From contig NZ_CP171729.1 in assembly GCF_043769475.1 (NCBI RefSeq), positions 1,612,001-1,676,000 on the forward strand: DNA of 64,000 nucleotides. The letters run 5' to 3'. This DNA is from Allomesorhizobium sp043769475 (GTDB lineage: Bacteria; Pseudomonadota; Alphaproteobacteria; Rhizobiales; Rhizobiaceae). The position numbers and the translations under genes were made by a program. Numbering within the stretch: position 1 is the stretch's first letter; each line of letters starts with the position of its first letter. Below are positions 1 through 10,370 of this stretch, one piece after another. The notes beneath the pieces were generated by a model. It did no database searches, was not told where the DNA came from, and was given only the letters and a program-made list of their open reading frames with translations.

Positions 1-353
1 CCGCTCGCCGGCCCGCCTGCAGTGGTCGCCGACGGGCACCAACGTGCCGGACTATCCGAAGCTGGCGCAGCTCTGGTGGCAGGCGATCGGCGATGCGTCT
101 TCGGGAGCCAAGACGGCGCAGGAGGCGATGGATTCGCTCTGCGCCGAGCAGGAAAGCGTGCTCGAGCGTCTCGAACGCGCCGGTGTGCAGGGCGACATCG
201 GCCCGAAGCTCGCCGAGGAGACTTCGGCTCGAGGAGCAGAACGCAGCCGCGGTCGCGGCCGGCCATCTCGCGCCGCAGCTGAAGGTGGAGAACGAGAAGG
301 AAAAGCCGCAGACCATCAACTACGACGAACTGGTCAAGAGCTGGAGCAAATAG
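1..353 (+). pseudogene. glpV: Glycerol ABC transporter substrate-binding protein, C-terminal end, apparent frameshift
   Basis: This is the last 115 or so codons of a periplasmic sugar/glycerol-binding protein, cut by the window edge. From base 2 the frame reads a typical family C-terminus (PARLQWSPTGTN, then DSLCAEQESVLERLERAGVQ and GPKLAEE). Near 218-232 the recognisable sequence moves to the next frame (EEQNAAAVAAGHLAPQL, then INYDELVKSWSK) and ends at TAG 351-353. One extra base, or two missing, explains this. The tail and the glpK gene 90 bp downstream point to the glycerol transporter binding protein GlpV of rhizobia. The frameshift may be real or a sequence error. The family call is fairly secure; the exact name is inferred from memory of relatives and from context. 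Confidence 0.65.
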
Positions 354-383
354 TAACGGCGGCCAGGCATTTGCCTTGACTGC

Positions 384-421
384 AATAAGGGGAGGCGGCG
401 TGAATGCCGGCTCCCCTTATT
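384..421 (+). terminator. Intercistronic hairpin between binding-protein gene and glpK
   Basis: A perfect 11-bp inverted repeat (AATAAGGGGAG at 384-394, CTCCCCTTATT at 411-421) encloses an inner CGGC/GCCG stem. It sits just after the binding-protein stop and 19 bp before the glpK start, overlapping no gene. It could be a partial terminator or an mRNA-stabilising structure that sets binding-protein expression above that of the kinase. There is no long T-run, so full termination is doubtful. Confidence 0.6.
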
Positions 422-440
422 CATAATATTCGGAGGGACC

Positions 441-1931
<1,491 letters not shown>

Positions 1932-1955
1932 TGCTCTAATCGGCGCTAGGCCACG

Positions 1956-1986
1956 AAAAAACCCGCGCCGGGAAGGCGCGGGTTTT
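1956..1986. terminator. Bidirectional rho-independent terminator
   Basis: AAAAAACCCGCGCC and GGCGCGGGTTTTT flank a short loop, giving a GC-rich stem with an A-run on one side and a T-run on the other. It lies between the convergent glpK and BA14K-type genes and can serve both. Confidence 0.9.
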
Positions 1987-2005
1987 TCCGATCAACTGAA
2001 CTCGA

Positions 2006-2581
2006 TCAGCTGTAGGGCGAAATGCACTCCCGGCGCGGACCGTAGTTAGGCTGATATGTGTTGTCGTAGGCGCGGTAAGACCGCCAACGGTCGTAGCACC
2101 ACTGCACATGCGCATTGCCGCCGTAAACCCGACGCGGTGGACTGCTCAGCGCCCCGCCAATGATAGCGCCGGCAATGAAAGCGGCCGCCGGGAACCAGAA
2201 ATCACCGTAGCGGCGATAGCCCGGACGATAATAGCGGTAGCCGCGGTGACCTCTGTACCAGCCATACCTGTCATCGCGATCCCGACGAATGCTTCGACGG
2301 AACTCGCGCCGGTCCCGGCGGAATTCGCGCCGGTCCCAGCGGAATTCGCGCCGGTCCCCGCGAAATTCGCGACGGAAATCGCGACGATCACCGCGGAACT
2401 GTCGGCGAAGCAGCCTTTCTTCCATCACCTCGCGACCGCGCGACTGGACCTTGATGATATCGGACTGAGCAACCGGAGCTTGGGGAACAACCAGCGGAAC
2501 TGCATTTACCGGCACGGCCGACGCAATCGCGAAGGACGCGGCCAGCGTTGTGGCGCAAAGGCCGGATAGGAATTTTCTCAT
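2006..2581 (-). CDS. BA14K-family secreted arginine-rich protein
   Basis: A 191-residue exported protein of unknown biochemical function. The chosen ATG at 2581 follows AGGAG and opens a clear signal peptide (MRKFLSGLCATTLAASFAIA, cut near VNA). A very arginine-rich middle part follows, with repeated RREFR units, then a glycine/alanine hydrophobic stretch (AAFIAGAIIGGAL). The C-terminus has the BA14K motif pattern (VQWCYDRWRSYRAYDNTY, ending REC). BA14K proteins are known as immunoreactive Brucella antigens common in Rhizobiales. An in-frame start 41 codons upstream is possible but lacks a signal peptide at its N-terminus. The gene is monocistronic and faces glpK. Confidence 0.85.
   Translation of the reverse strand: MRKFLSGLCATTLAASFAIASAVPVNAVPLVVPQAPVAQSDIIKVQSRGREVMEERLLRRQFRGDRRDFRREFRGDRREFRWDRREFRRDRREFRRSIRRDRDDRYGWYRGHRGYRYYRPGYRRYGDFWFPAAAFIAGAIIGGALSSPPRRVYGGNAHVQWCYDRWRSYRAYDNTYQPNYGPRRECISPYS
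2299..2382 (-). repeat. Four tandem 21-bp repeats inside the BA14K-type gene
   Basis: Units start at 2299, 2320, 2341 and 2362. The middle two differ by a couple of bases and the last is more diverged. The period is a multiple of three, so the array encodes a seven-residue arginine-rich unit (like EFRRDRR) and can change copy number without breaking the frame. Confidence 0.9.
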
Positions 2582-2922
2582 GAGCTTTCTCCTCATACGG
2601 CTGTGCCTGTCCCTTGTGGCGGTTGAACGACCGAGGCATTGCCATGGTTCCGGATAAAATACCAAGCCACTGATATGTAATGTTTCTTGCTGCCCAAGAG
2701 GCACCGGTGGCAGGGCCTGGCGTTAGCCCTGGAAGCCGTCGTTTTTCCGGTTGACCGGCCGAAACACTCTCCCTATGTTCCGCCGCACTTTCAAAGGGCG
2801 TTTTTCGCGCCCCCTTGAAGAGCCGTGCGGCGGCACGGCGCCTGCTTCCGACGGCTTGCATCGTAGGAAATCGGAACGGCGCTGCCGGGCGCTTGTTTGC
2901 GCATATGGCGGCGAATTGGTGA
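2582..2922. other. Intergenic region between BA14K-type gene and tRNA-Lys
   Basis: This 341-bp gap should hold the leftward promoter of the BA14K gene and the rightward promoter of tRNA-Lys. I found no ORF with family features and no convincing operator or hairpin in it. Confidence 0.5.
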
Positions 2923-2997
2923 GGGCGGGTAGCTCAGTGGTAGAGCATTCGACTTTTAATCGAATGGTCGTGGGTTCGATACCCACCCCGCCCACCA
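2923..2997 (+). tRNA. tRNA-Lys (anticodon TTT)
   Basis: A full cloverleaf can be drawn. The acceptor stem is GGGCGGG (2923-2929) with CCCGCCC (2987-2993), the D arm starts GCTCAGTGGTAGAGC, and the anticodon stem TTCGA/TCGAA encloses CTTTTAA with TTT at 2955-2957. The T arm is GTGGG-TTCGATA-CCCAC. The 3' CCA is encoded (2995-2997). It reads UUU, so it decodes lysine codons. Confidence 0.97.
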
Positions 2998-3117
2998 GGC
3001 CAGCAGACCCAGGTCGACACCTTCGCCCTGTGGCCTTTCGTCCGGCCACGCAATGGTGATTGGAGCCATGCCGACGCTGCAGCTATAGGCAGGCAAACAG
3101 GTCACGCGGCAGGCAAT

Positions 3118-3867
3118 ATGGCAATCGACGTCGGGTATCTCAGCGCAGTCGGGGCGGGCGCGATCTCGTTCCTGTCGCCTTGCGTCTTGCCGCTGGTGCC
3201 ACCCTATCTCTGTTATATGGCGGGTGTCTCGGTCGATGATTTCCGCGCGGATGGCAGGGCCGCGGCCAGCAAATCCGGCATCCGCGGAGCCTTGCTGGTC
3301 ACCTCATTCGCCTTCGTGCTCGGCTTCACCACGGTTTTCGTGGCGCTCGGTGCCGGCGCTTCGACCATCGGCCGGCTTCTGCGCGTGTGGCAGGAACCGC
3401 TGGCGATGGCGGCGGGTGTCCTCATCATCCTCATGGGCCTGAACTTCCTCGGCGTGTTGCGCATCCCGTTCCTGTCGCGCGAGGCACGCTTCCAGTCGCA
3501 AGGCAAGCCGGCCAGCATGGTAGCCGCCTACGTCATGGGCCTGGCCTTCGCTTTCGGCTGGACGCCCTGCATCGGGCCCGTGCTCGGGCCGATCCTGACG
3601 CTGGCTGGCGGGCGCGAGACGGTCGGCGAGGGCGCGCTGCTGCTCGCCGCCTATTCGCTCGGCCTCGGCATCCCTTTTCTCATCGCCGCGCTGTTTTCCG
3701 GCGCGTTCATGCGGTTTCTCGGGCGTTTTAAGGTACACCTCGGCCGTGTCGAAAAAGCGATCGGAGCGATGCTGGTCGTTGCCGGCGTTTTCTTCCTGAC
3801 CGGCGGCATGCAGGCGGCGTCTTATTGGCTGCTGGAGACTTTTCCAGCACTAGGGCAGCTTGGCTGA
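3118..3867 (+). CDS. ccdA: Cytochrome c biogenesis protein CcdA family
   Basis: A 249-residue inner-membrane protein with about six hydrophobic helices. CcdA proteins pass electrons from cytoplasmic thioredoxin across the membrane to periplasmic thiol-reducing proteins, for example in cytochrome c maturation. Two conserved cysteines are visible in the family contexts LSPCVLPLVPPYL (first helix) and GWTPCIGP (fourth helix), which form the redox pair. The length fits the short CcdA form without the extra DsbD domains. It stands alone between tRNA-Lys and glmU, so its redox partner is not given by context. Confidence 0.92.
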   Translation: MAIDVGYLSAVGAGAISFLSPCVLPLVPPYLCYMAGVSVDDFRADGRAAASKSGIRGALLVTSFAFVLGFTTVFVALGAGASTIGRLLRVWQEPLAMAAGVLIILMGLNFLGVLRIPFLSREARFQSQGKPASMVAAYVMGLAFAFGWTPCIGPVLGPILTLAGGRETVGEGALLLAAYSLGLGIPFLIAALFSGAFMRFLGRFKVHLGRVEKAIGAMLVVAGVFFLTGGMQAASYWLLETFPALGQLG

Positions 3868-3982
3868 CGGTCCTCGGCGCAAAAGATCGCTGTCCCGGAA
3901 CGAAAATTTCGCCGCATTTGGAGCGCTACGCCAGCGGTGCTAGAAATGCCGCCGAATCCCGCCTTTCGCTCCCGGATATTCC

Positions 3983-5329
3983 ATGACCAAAAGAACCTGC
4001 CTGTCGATCATCCTCGCCGCCGGCGAGGGCACCAGGATGAAGAGCGCGCTGCCCAAGGTGCTGCACAAGATAGCCGGCCTGCCGATGGTGGCCCACGTCG
4101 CCAGGGCGGCCGAATCGGCCGGCGGCGAGATCGCGCTCGTCATCGGCCATGGCGCGGACCAGCTGCGCGCGGCGGCACAATCTTTCGCGCCGGACGCCAA
4201 GACCTTCGTCCAGGAGAAGCGGCTCGGTACTGCCCACGCGGTTCTCGCCGCGCGCGAGGCCATCGCGAAAGGGCATGACGACATCCTGGTGATGTTTGGG
4301 GATACGCCGCTGCTGGAGCCGGACGCTCTGCTGCAGGCCAGAGCCGAATTGGCCAAGGGCGCCGCAGTGGTCGTCGTCGGCTTCCGCACAGACGAACCGG
4401 CTGGCTACGGTCGGCTGATCAAGGAAAATGGCGCGCTCGTCGCCATCCGCGAGGAAAAGGATTGCTCCGAAGCGGAGAAGAAGATCGGCTTCTGCAATGG
4501 CGGCCTGATGGCGATTGCGGGAGAGCATGCGCTGGCACTGCTCGATGCCGTAGGGAACGCCAACGCCAAGGGCGAATTTTACCTCCCCGACATCGTCGGG
4601 ATCGCCCGCAGGCAGGGCCTGCAGGTCGTCGCCATCGAAGCGAGCTTCGAGAACGCGCTCGGCATCAACAACCGCGCCGAACTCGCCGAGGCGGAGGCGA
4701 TCTGGCAGCGCCGACGCCGCCGCGCGATGATGCTTGCGGGCGTGACGCTGATAGCGCCCGAGACCGTCTTTTTCTCGCACGACACGGAAGTCGGCGCGGA
4801 AACCATCATCGAGCCCAGCGTGTTCTTTGGCCCCGGCGTGAAGGTCGCCGCGGGCGCGAAAATCCATGCTTTCAGCCATCTGGAGGGGGCCACTGTCGGA
4901 GAAGGTTGCGATGTCGGGCCGTTCGCGCGGCTGCGCCCCGGCGCGGATCTCGGCGAGAAATCCAAGGTCGGCAATTTCTGCGAGGTCAAGAAGGCCATCA
5001 TCGAGCCCGGCGCGAAGGTCAACCACCTGACCTATATCGGCGATGCGCGCGTCGGCGCGGGCGCCAATATCGGCGCCGGCACCATCACCTGCAATTACGA
5101 CGGCTATTCCAAGTTCTTCACGGACATCGGCGCAGGCGCGTTCATCGGATCGAACTCCTCGCTGGTCGCGCCGATCTCGATCGGGGCCGGCTCCTATGTC
5201 GCTTCCGGCAGCGTCATCACAGAAAATGTGCCCGACGATGCGTTGGCTTTCGGCCGGGCGCGCCAGAGGACGATGCCGGATAAGGGGCGCGAGCTCCGCG
5301 AAAGGCGCGCCGTAGCAGGGAAGAAGTAG
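3983..5329 (+). CDS. glmU: Bifunctional UDP-N-acetylglucosamine pyrophosphorylase / glucosamine-1-phosphate acetyltransferase
   Basis: A 448-residue cytoplasmic enzyme for the last two steps to UDP-GlcNAc, the precursor of peptidoglycan and lipid A. The N-terminal uridylyltransferase half opens with LAAGEGTRMKSALPKVLH and has FGDTPLL. The C-terminal half is a left-handed beta-helix of hexapeptide repeats with FARLRPGADLG, CEVKKA, NHLTYIGDA and GAGTITCNYDG, where acetyl transfer takes place. The length is usual for alphaproteobacteria. glmS lies 210 bp downstream on the same strand, so this is the amino-sugar pair. Confidence 0.97.
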   Translation: MTKRTCLSIILAAGEGTRMKSALPKVLHKIAGLPMVAHVARAAESAGGEIALVIGHGADQLRAAAQSFAPDAKTFVQEKRLGTAHAVLAAREAIAKGHDDILVMFGDTPLLEPDALLQARAELAKGAAVVVVGFRTDEPAGYGRLIKENGALVAIREEKDCSEAEKKIGFCNGGLMAIAGEHALALLDAVGNANAKGEFYLPDIVGIARRQGLQVVAIEASFENALGINNRAELAEAEAIWQRRRRRAMMLAGVTLIAPETVFFSHDTEVGAETIIEPSVFFGPGVKVAAGAKIHAFSHLEGATVGEGCDVGPFARLRPGADLGEKSKVGNFCEVKKAIIEPGAKVNHLTYIGDARVGAGANIGAGTITCNYDGYSKFFTDIGAGAFIGSNSSLVAPISIGAGSYVASGSVITENVPDDALAFGRARQRTMPDKGRELRERRAVAGKK

Positions 5330-5416
5330 ACAAGGAAATGGCGGCCAGGCTGATACGAAAAGTCACCGAAAGTGATTTTCGCCGGACTGCCGGAATTTCT
5401 AAACAGCGATAGTAGA

Positions 5417-5458
5417 GCTTGATCCCGAAAAGTTGGAGACTTCCGGACGAGATCATGC
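5417..5458. repeat. Palindromic intergenic element, copy 1
   Basis: A 42-bp imperfect inverted repeat (GCTTGATCCCGAAAAG to GAGATCATGC) in the 210-bp glmU-glmS gap. A second 42-bp copy lies at 26900-26941. Both look like degenerate members of the small palindromic element (GCATGATC...GATCATGC type) widespread between genes of Mesorhizobium and relatives. That family link is from memory, not a search. The rest of the gap shows nothing else recognisable. Confidence 0.6.
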
Positions 5459-5539
5459 AGCTAAACAGTAAGTTGGAGCCTCGGTCCGATTCGCTCGGAA
5501 AGACCAAGGCTCTAACCTGGGCGGTAACGGGGGCAGAAA

Positions 5540-7363
5540 ATGTGCGGTATCGTTGGAATCGTGGGCCACAGCCAGGTGGCGCCGCTGATCGTCGACGCCT
5601 TGAAGCGGCTGGAATATCGCGGCTATGATTCGGCGGGCGTCGCGACCGTCGCCGCCGGCGAACTCGGACGCAGGCGTGCCGAAGGCAAGCTCGCCAATCT
5701 CGAACGCCGCCTGAAGGATGATCCGCTTGCCGGCACGATCGGCATCGGCCACACCCGCTGGGCGACACATGGCGTCCCCAACGAGACCAACGCGCACCCG
5801 CATTTTTCCAACGGCGTCGCGATCGTTCACAACGGCATCATCGAGAATTTCGCGGAACTGCGCGCCGAACTCATCGCTGACGGCTTTGCGTTCGCCTCGC
5901 AGACCGACACGGAGGTGGTTGCCCATCTCGTGTCGCGCGAACTTGCCCGCGGCGTCGAGCCGGTTAAGGCGGCGCACCTTGCGCTGAAGCGGCTGCAGGG
6001 CGCGTTCGCGCTGGCGATCATGTTCCAGGGCGACGAGAATTTGATCGTCGGGGCCCGCAACGGCCCGCCGCTGGCCGTCGGTCATGGCGATGGCGAGATG
6101 TTCCTGGGGTCCGACGCGATCGCGCTGGCGCCTTTCACCAGTTCCATAACTTATCTCGAGGATGGCGACTGGGCGGTCGTCCGGCGCAACGAGATCGGCA
6201 TTTTCGACATGGAAGGCAATCCCGTCGACCGCAAACGCCAGCAATCGCTGAGCACCAGCTTCATGGTCGACAAGGGTAATCACCGCCACTTCATGGAAAA
6301 GGAAATCCACGAGCAGCCGGAGGTGATTTCCCACACGCTGGCGCATTACCTCGATTTCGTCGGCGGCGTCACGCGAAAGATCGATCTGCCATTCGATTTC
6401 GCCAAACTCGACCGGTTGGCCATCTCGGCCTGCGGAACCGCGTACTTGAGCGGCCTGATCGGGAAATACTGGTTCGAGCGCTTGGCGCGCCTGCCCGTCG
6501 ACATCGATATAGCCTCGGAATTCCGCTACCGCGAAATGCCGATTTCGCCCGACAGCGCAGCACTCTTCGTGTCGCAGTCGGGCGAGACCGCCGACACGCT
6601 GGCTTCGCTGCGCTATTGCCGCAAGGCCGGCATTCCGATCGGCGCGATCGTCAATGTGCGCGAATCGACGATCGCGCGCGAATCAGACGTGACGCTACCG
6701 ACGCTCGCCGGCCCGGAGATCGGCGTCGCCTCCACCAAGGCGTTCACCTGCCAGCTTTCGGTACTGGCCGCACTCGCCGTCCGCGCCGGCGTCGCCCGCG
6801 GCACGATTACGGCGGAGCAGGAAAGGAAGCTGGTGCGCGAACTGTCCGAAGCGCCGCGTTTCGCCAGCCAGGTGCTGAGGCTGGACAAGCAGATCGAGAA
6901 GGTGGCGCGCGACCTCGCACATTACAAGAACGTGCTCTATCTCGGCCGCGACACCAACTACCCGCTGGCGCTCGAAGGCGCGCTGAAGCTCAAGGAAATC
7001 TCCTACATCCACGCCGAAGGCTATGCGGCGGGCGAATTGAAGCACGGGCCGATTGCGCTGATCGACGAGAACATGCCGGTCATCGTCATCGCGCCGCACG
7101 ATCGCATTTTTGAAAAGACCGTATCGAACATGCAGGAAGTGGCCGCGCGCGGCGGCAAGATCATCCTGATCACCGACAAAAAGGGGGCCGCCCTTTCATC
7201 CGTCGACACGATGGAGACGATCGTGCTCCCGGATGTGCCGGAGATCATCGCGCCGATCATCTATGCCTTGCCGGTGCAGATGCTCGCCTATTTCACGGCC
7301 GTGTTCATGGGCACCGACGTCGACCAGCCGCGCAATCTGGCCAAGTCGGTGACCGTCGAATAG
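5540..7363 (+). CDS. glmS: Glutamine--fructose-6-phosphate aminotransferase (isomerizing)
   Basis: A 607-residue cytoplasmic enzyme that makes glucosamine-6-phosphate from fructose-6-phosphate and glutamine, the first step of amino-sugar synthesis. It starts MCGIVGIVG, so Cys2 is the glutaminase nucleophile after Met removal, with HTRWATHG in the glutaminase domain. Two SIS sugar-isomerase domains follow (SQSGETADTLASLR in the first). The C-terminus KSVTVE is the conserved glmS ending. Its ATG lies 210 bp after glmU. No glmS ribozyme core was recognised upstream, as expected outside Firmicutes. Confidence 0.97.
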   Translation: MCGIVGIVGHSQVAPLIVDALKRLEYRGYDSAGVATVAAGELGRRRAEGKLANLERRLKDDPLAGTIGIGHTRWATHGVPNETNAHPHFSNGVAIVHNGIIENFAELRAELIADGFAFASQTDTEVVAHLVSRELARGVEPVKAAHLALKRLQGAFALAIMFQGDENLIVGARNGPPLAVGHGDGEMFLGSDAIALAPFTSSITYLEDGDWAVVRRNEIGIFDMEGNPVDRKRQQSLSTSFMVDKGNHRHFMEKEIHEQPEVISHTLAHYLDFVGGVTRKIDLPFDFAKLDRLAISACGTAYLSGLIGKYWFERLARLPVDIDIASEFRYREMPISPDSAALFVSQSGETADTLASLRYCRKAGIPIGAIVNVRESTIARESDVTLPTLAGPEIGVASTKAFTCQLSVLAALAVRAGVARGTITAEQERKLVRELSEAPRFASQVLRLDKQIEKVARDLAHYKNVLYLGRDTNYPLALEGALKLKEISYIHAEGYAAGELKHGPIALIDENMPVIVIAPHDRIFEKTVSNMQEVAARGGKIILITDKKGAALSSVDTMETIVLPDVPEIIAPIIYALPVQMLAYFTAVFMGTDVDQPRNLAKSVTVE

Positions 7364-7452
7364 GGGCTTTGCCCCCGCGCCGTGCAATTCGGTTGTCCTT
7401 CGCAGGCAATCCCGTCTAGATAAGTGCGGTGCACAATCTTGCGGCGGGGCAG

Positions 7453-8217
7453 ATGTCGGATCACACAGGCTCACATCCAGGGATAACCAGGCTCAGGAAT
7501 TATTTCCTGACGGGGTTTGTCGTCTGCGCTCCATTGGCCATCACCGTCTACATAGCGTGGTCGTTCGTCGGATGGGTGGATTCCTGGGTGAAGCCCTATG
7601 TCCCGGCACGCTACAATCCGGACAGCTATCTGCCCGTCGTCATTCCCGGTTTCGGCCTGATCGTGGCCCTGGTGCTGATCACGTTGATTGGCTTTCTGAC
7701 AGCCAACATCATCGGCCGCACGATCGTGAACTACGGTGAGTATTTTCTCGACCGAATGCCGCTGGTGCGCTCGATTTACCGTGGTCTGAAGCAGATTTTC
7801 GAGACGGTGCTGTCCAACAAGGCCGACATGTTCAAGAAGGTCGGCCTCGTCGAATATCCCCGCCGCGGCGCCTGGGCGATCGTCTTCATCGCCAATGAAA
7901 AGGAAACCGAGGTCAGCGACAAGCTTGCGGGCCATGGCGAAAATACGATCGCGGTCTTCATGCCTTCTACCCCGAACCCGACAACCGGCTTCCTGATGTA
8001 TGTACCGCGCTCCGACGTGATCGAACTCTCGATGTCGGTCGAGGACGCTGCCAAGCTGGTGATCTCGGCAGGCCTGGTCGCGCCGGAATACCACAAGAAG
8101 ACCAAGGCATTGGCCGAGGATGCTCGAGCAATCCGGCCGGCGGCCAATTCTTCCGTCCTGGAAGCGCCTCAGCCGGCGCGCAAGAGCCGCACCGCCTCGT
8201 CGCGCCCAAAAAGATAA
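7453..8217 (+). CDS. DUF502 family membrane protein
   Basis: A 254-residue protein of the DUF502 family, whose function is not established. Two N-terminal membrane helices are visible (YFLTGFVVCAPLAITVYIAW and VVIPGFGLIVALVLITLIGFL), followed by the family block RMPLVRSIYRGLKQIFETVL and MYVPRSDVIELSMSVEDA. ATG 7453 follows GGCGGGG and is preferred to GTG 7429, which has no ribosome site. The last 49 bases run into the 3' end of the convergent recG gene. This overlap encodes the basic, proline-rich tail, which looks unconserved. Confidence 0.85.
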   Translation: MSDHTGSHPGITRLRNYFLTGFVVCAPLAITVYIAWSFVGWVDSWVKPYVPARYNPDSYLPVVIPGFGLIVALVLITLIGFLTANIIGRTIVNYGEYFLDRMPLVRSIYRGLKQIFETVLSNKADMFKKVGLVEYPRRGAWAIVFIANEKETEVSDKLAGHGENTIAVFMPSTPNPTTGFLMYVPRSDVIELSMSVEDAAKLVISAGLVAPEYHKKTKALAEDARAIRPAANSSVLEAPQPARKSRTASSRPKR

Positions 8218-10277
8218 AGCAGCATCCGCACTGCCTGGCCGCGCTCCGATTGCAGGTCCGGATCGCGTGACAGGATCAGCCGCGCATCGTCGCGCGCGAT
8301 TTCCAGCAGATCGGCATGGGTGTCGATACGCGCCACCTGAAAGCCCGGTGTGCCCGACTGGCGGGTGCCAAGCAGTTCGCCTTCGCCGCGCAGCTTCAGA
8401 TCCTCCTCCGAGATCAGGAAGCCGTCCTCGGTCTCGCGCATCACCGAAAGTCGCCGGGCGGCGGTTTCGCCCAGCGGCGCCTGGTAGAGCAGCACGCAGG
8501 TCGACGCCTTTGCACCGCGGCCGACGCGGCCGCGCAACTGGTGCAACTGCGCGAGGCCGAAGCGCTCGGCGTGCTCGATGACGATGATCGTCGCATCCGG
8601 CACGTCGACGCCGACCTCGATGACGGTGGTGGCGATCAGTATGCGCGTCTCGCCATCCTTGAAGGCGCGCATCGCCGCATCCTTGTCGGCGCCCTTCATG
8701 CGGCCGTGCACCAGCCCGACCGCGTCGCCGAACATCGGCTGCAGCGAGGCGAAGCGCTCCTCGGCAGCCATCAGTTCGACCTCTTCGGATTCCTCGACCA
8801 GCGGGCAGATCCAATAGACCTTCTGGCCGTCCGCGACCGCGTCGCTGATGCGGCCAATCAGCTCGTCGAGCCGTTCCAACGGGAGCGTCACGGTGCGGAT
8901 CGGCTGGCGGCCGGCCGGCTTTTCCATGAGTTTCGACACTTCCATATCGCCGAAGGCAGTCAGCACCAGCGTGCGCGGAATGGGCGTGGCGGTCATCACC
9001 AGCATGTCGGGCGCATCGCCCTTGGCGGTGATCGCGAGGCGCTGATGCACGCCGAAGCGGTGCTGCTCGTCGACGATGGCGAGCCCCAGATCGCGGAACC
9101 GCACGCTTTCCTGGAACAGCGCGTGCGTGCCGAGGACGAGATCGATTTCGCCGCTTTCGAGCCCGGCCAGGATTTCGGCGCGCTCGCGGCCTTTTTCGCG
9201 GCCGGTCAGCACGGCGCTTTTCAGGCCGGCCGCTTCGGCCAGGGGCGCAATGGTCGCAAAATGCTGGCGCGCCAGGATTTCTGTCGGCGCCATCAGCGCC
9301 GCCTGCCTGCTGGCCTCGGCAGCGCGGCCCATCGCCATCAGCGCCACCACCGTCTTGCCGGAGCCGACATCGCCCTGCAAAAGCCGCAGCATGCGCTCCG
9401 GTTTGGCAAGATCGGCGTTAATCTCGGCCAGCGCCTGTTCCTGGGAATCGGTGAGCCTGTAGGGCAGGGCGCTTCGCAGCGCCGCCACGATGCGCCCGTC
9501 TCCGGTGAGCGGCCTGCCTGAAAGCCTGCGCACCTTCGCCCGCACCAGCGCCAGCGAAACCTGCCCGGCCAGGAACTCGTCATAGGCCAGCCTGCGCCAC
9601 GCGGCGCCCTCGGGCGAGATGTCGATAGGGTCGGCGGGATTGTGCAGCAGCTTCAGCGCTTCTGCAGATCTCGGAAAACTCTGGCGGCGCGCCACGTCCT
9701 CGTCCAGCCATTCGGGCATTTCCGGCACACGCGCCAGCGCCTGGCCGATGGCGCGGCGCAGCACTTTTGCCGACAGACCGGCGGTCATCGGATAGACAGG
9801 CTCGACCAGCGGCAGGTTTTCGGCCTCGTCGGCACGGGCAACATGGTCGGGATGGACCATCGACGGGCGGCCGTTGAACCACTCCATCTTGCCGCTGACG
9901 ACCATCTTTTCGCCGACCGGCATGGATTTTTCCAGCCACGCATTGTTGGCGTGGAAGAAGGTCAGTGCGATCTCGCCGGTGTCGTCGTGTGCAAACACCC
10001 GGTACGGGACCGATTTGTTGCCGCGCGGCGGCGGTTGGTGGCGGTCGATGCGCACGTCCAGCGTCACGATCGCGCCTTCCGCGCCATAGGCGATGCCCGG
10101 CCGGTTGCGCCGGTCTATGACCGAATGCGGTAGCGTGAACAGAAGATCGCCGGCACGCACCTCCCGGTCGGTAACGTCGGCCGAAACGATCTTGGCGATC
10201 AGCTCGCCGACTTTCGGGCCAACGCCGGCAAGCGAGGTGACTGGTGCAAACAGGGGGTCGAGGAGAGACGGGCGCAT
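8169..10277 (-). CDS. recG: ATP-dependent DNA helicase RecG
   Basis: A 702-residue superfamily 2 helicase that remodels stalled replication forks and branch-migrates Holliday junctions. An N-terminal OB-fold wedge domain precedes the helicase core. Walker A is GDVGSGKTVVALMAMGR, motif II is DEQHRFGVHQR, motif III is TATPIPRTL and the C-terminal core has QLRGRVGRG. The length matches the family (about 690-700). The gene is convergent with the DUF502 gene, overlapping it by 49 bp, and divergent from sdhE-mfd. Confidence 0.97.
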   Translation of the reverse strand: MRPSLLDPLFAPVTSLAGVGPKVGELIAKIVSADVTDREVRAGDLLFTLPHSVIDRRNRPGIAYGAEGAIVTLDVRIDRHQPPPRGNKSVPYRVFAHDDTGEIALTFFHANNAWLEKSMPVGEKMVVSGKMEWFNGRPSMVHPDHVARADEAENLPLVEPVYPMTAGLSAKVLRRAIGQALARVPEMPEWLDEDVARRQSFPRSAEALKLLHNPADPIDISPEGAAWRRLAYDEFLAGQVSLALVRAKVRRLSGRPLTGDGRIVAALRSALPYRLTDSQEQALAEINADLAKPERMLRLLQGDVGSGKTVVALMAMGRAAEASRQAALMAPTEILARQHFATIAPLAEAAGLKSAVLTGREKGRERAEILAGLESGEIDLVLGTHALFQESVRFRDLGLAIVDEQHRFGVHQRLAITAKGDAPDMLVMTATPIPRTLVLTAFGDMEVSKLMEKPAGRQPIRTVTLPLERLDELIGRISDAVADGQKVYWICPLVEESEEVELMAAEERFASLQPMFGDAVGLVHGRMKGADKDAAMRAFKDGETRILIATTVIEVGVDVPDATIIVIEHAERFGLAQLHQLRGRVGRGAKASTCVLLYQAPLGETAARRLSVMRETEDGFLISEEDLKLRGEGELLGTRQSGTPGFQVARIDTHADLLEIARDDARLILSRDPDLQSERGQAVRMLLYLFGRDEAVRLLRAG

Positions 10278-10370
10278 GATGTCAGCTTATGCAGTGGGAA
10301 GGCATGCGCAAGGCTGACACGCCGGTCCATCCACGCTATATGCGCGCCAGATCAAATGGATATGAGAGTC

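Noticed and set aside
2723..3049. 108-residue minus-strand ORF over the tRNA-Lys region (contains GIEPTTIRLKVECSTTEL)
   Set aside because: This is the familiar false protein made by translating the antisense of a tRNA gene; the tRNA itself is complete.
5330..5539. Possible glmS ribozyme in the glmU-glmS gap
   Set aside because: No ribozyme core was recognised, the gap is explained in part by a palindromic element, and glmS ribozymes belong to Firmicutes.
8316..9521. 401-residue plus-strand ORF antisense to recG
   Set aside because: Low-complexity His/Arg/Gln-rich shadow with no motif; recG on the other strand is intact.
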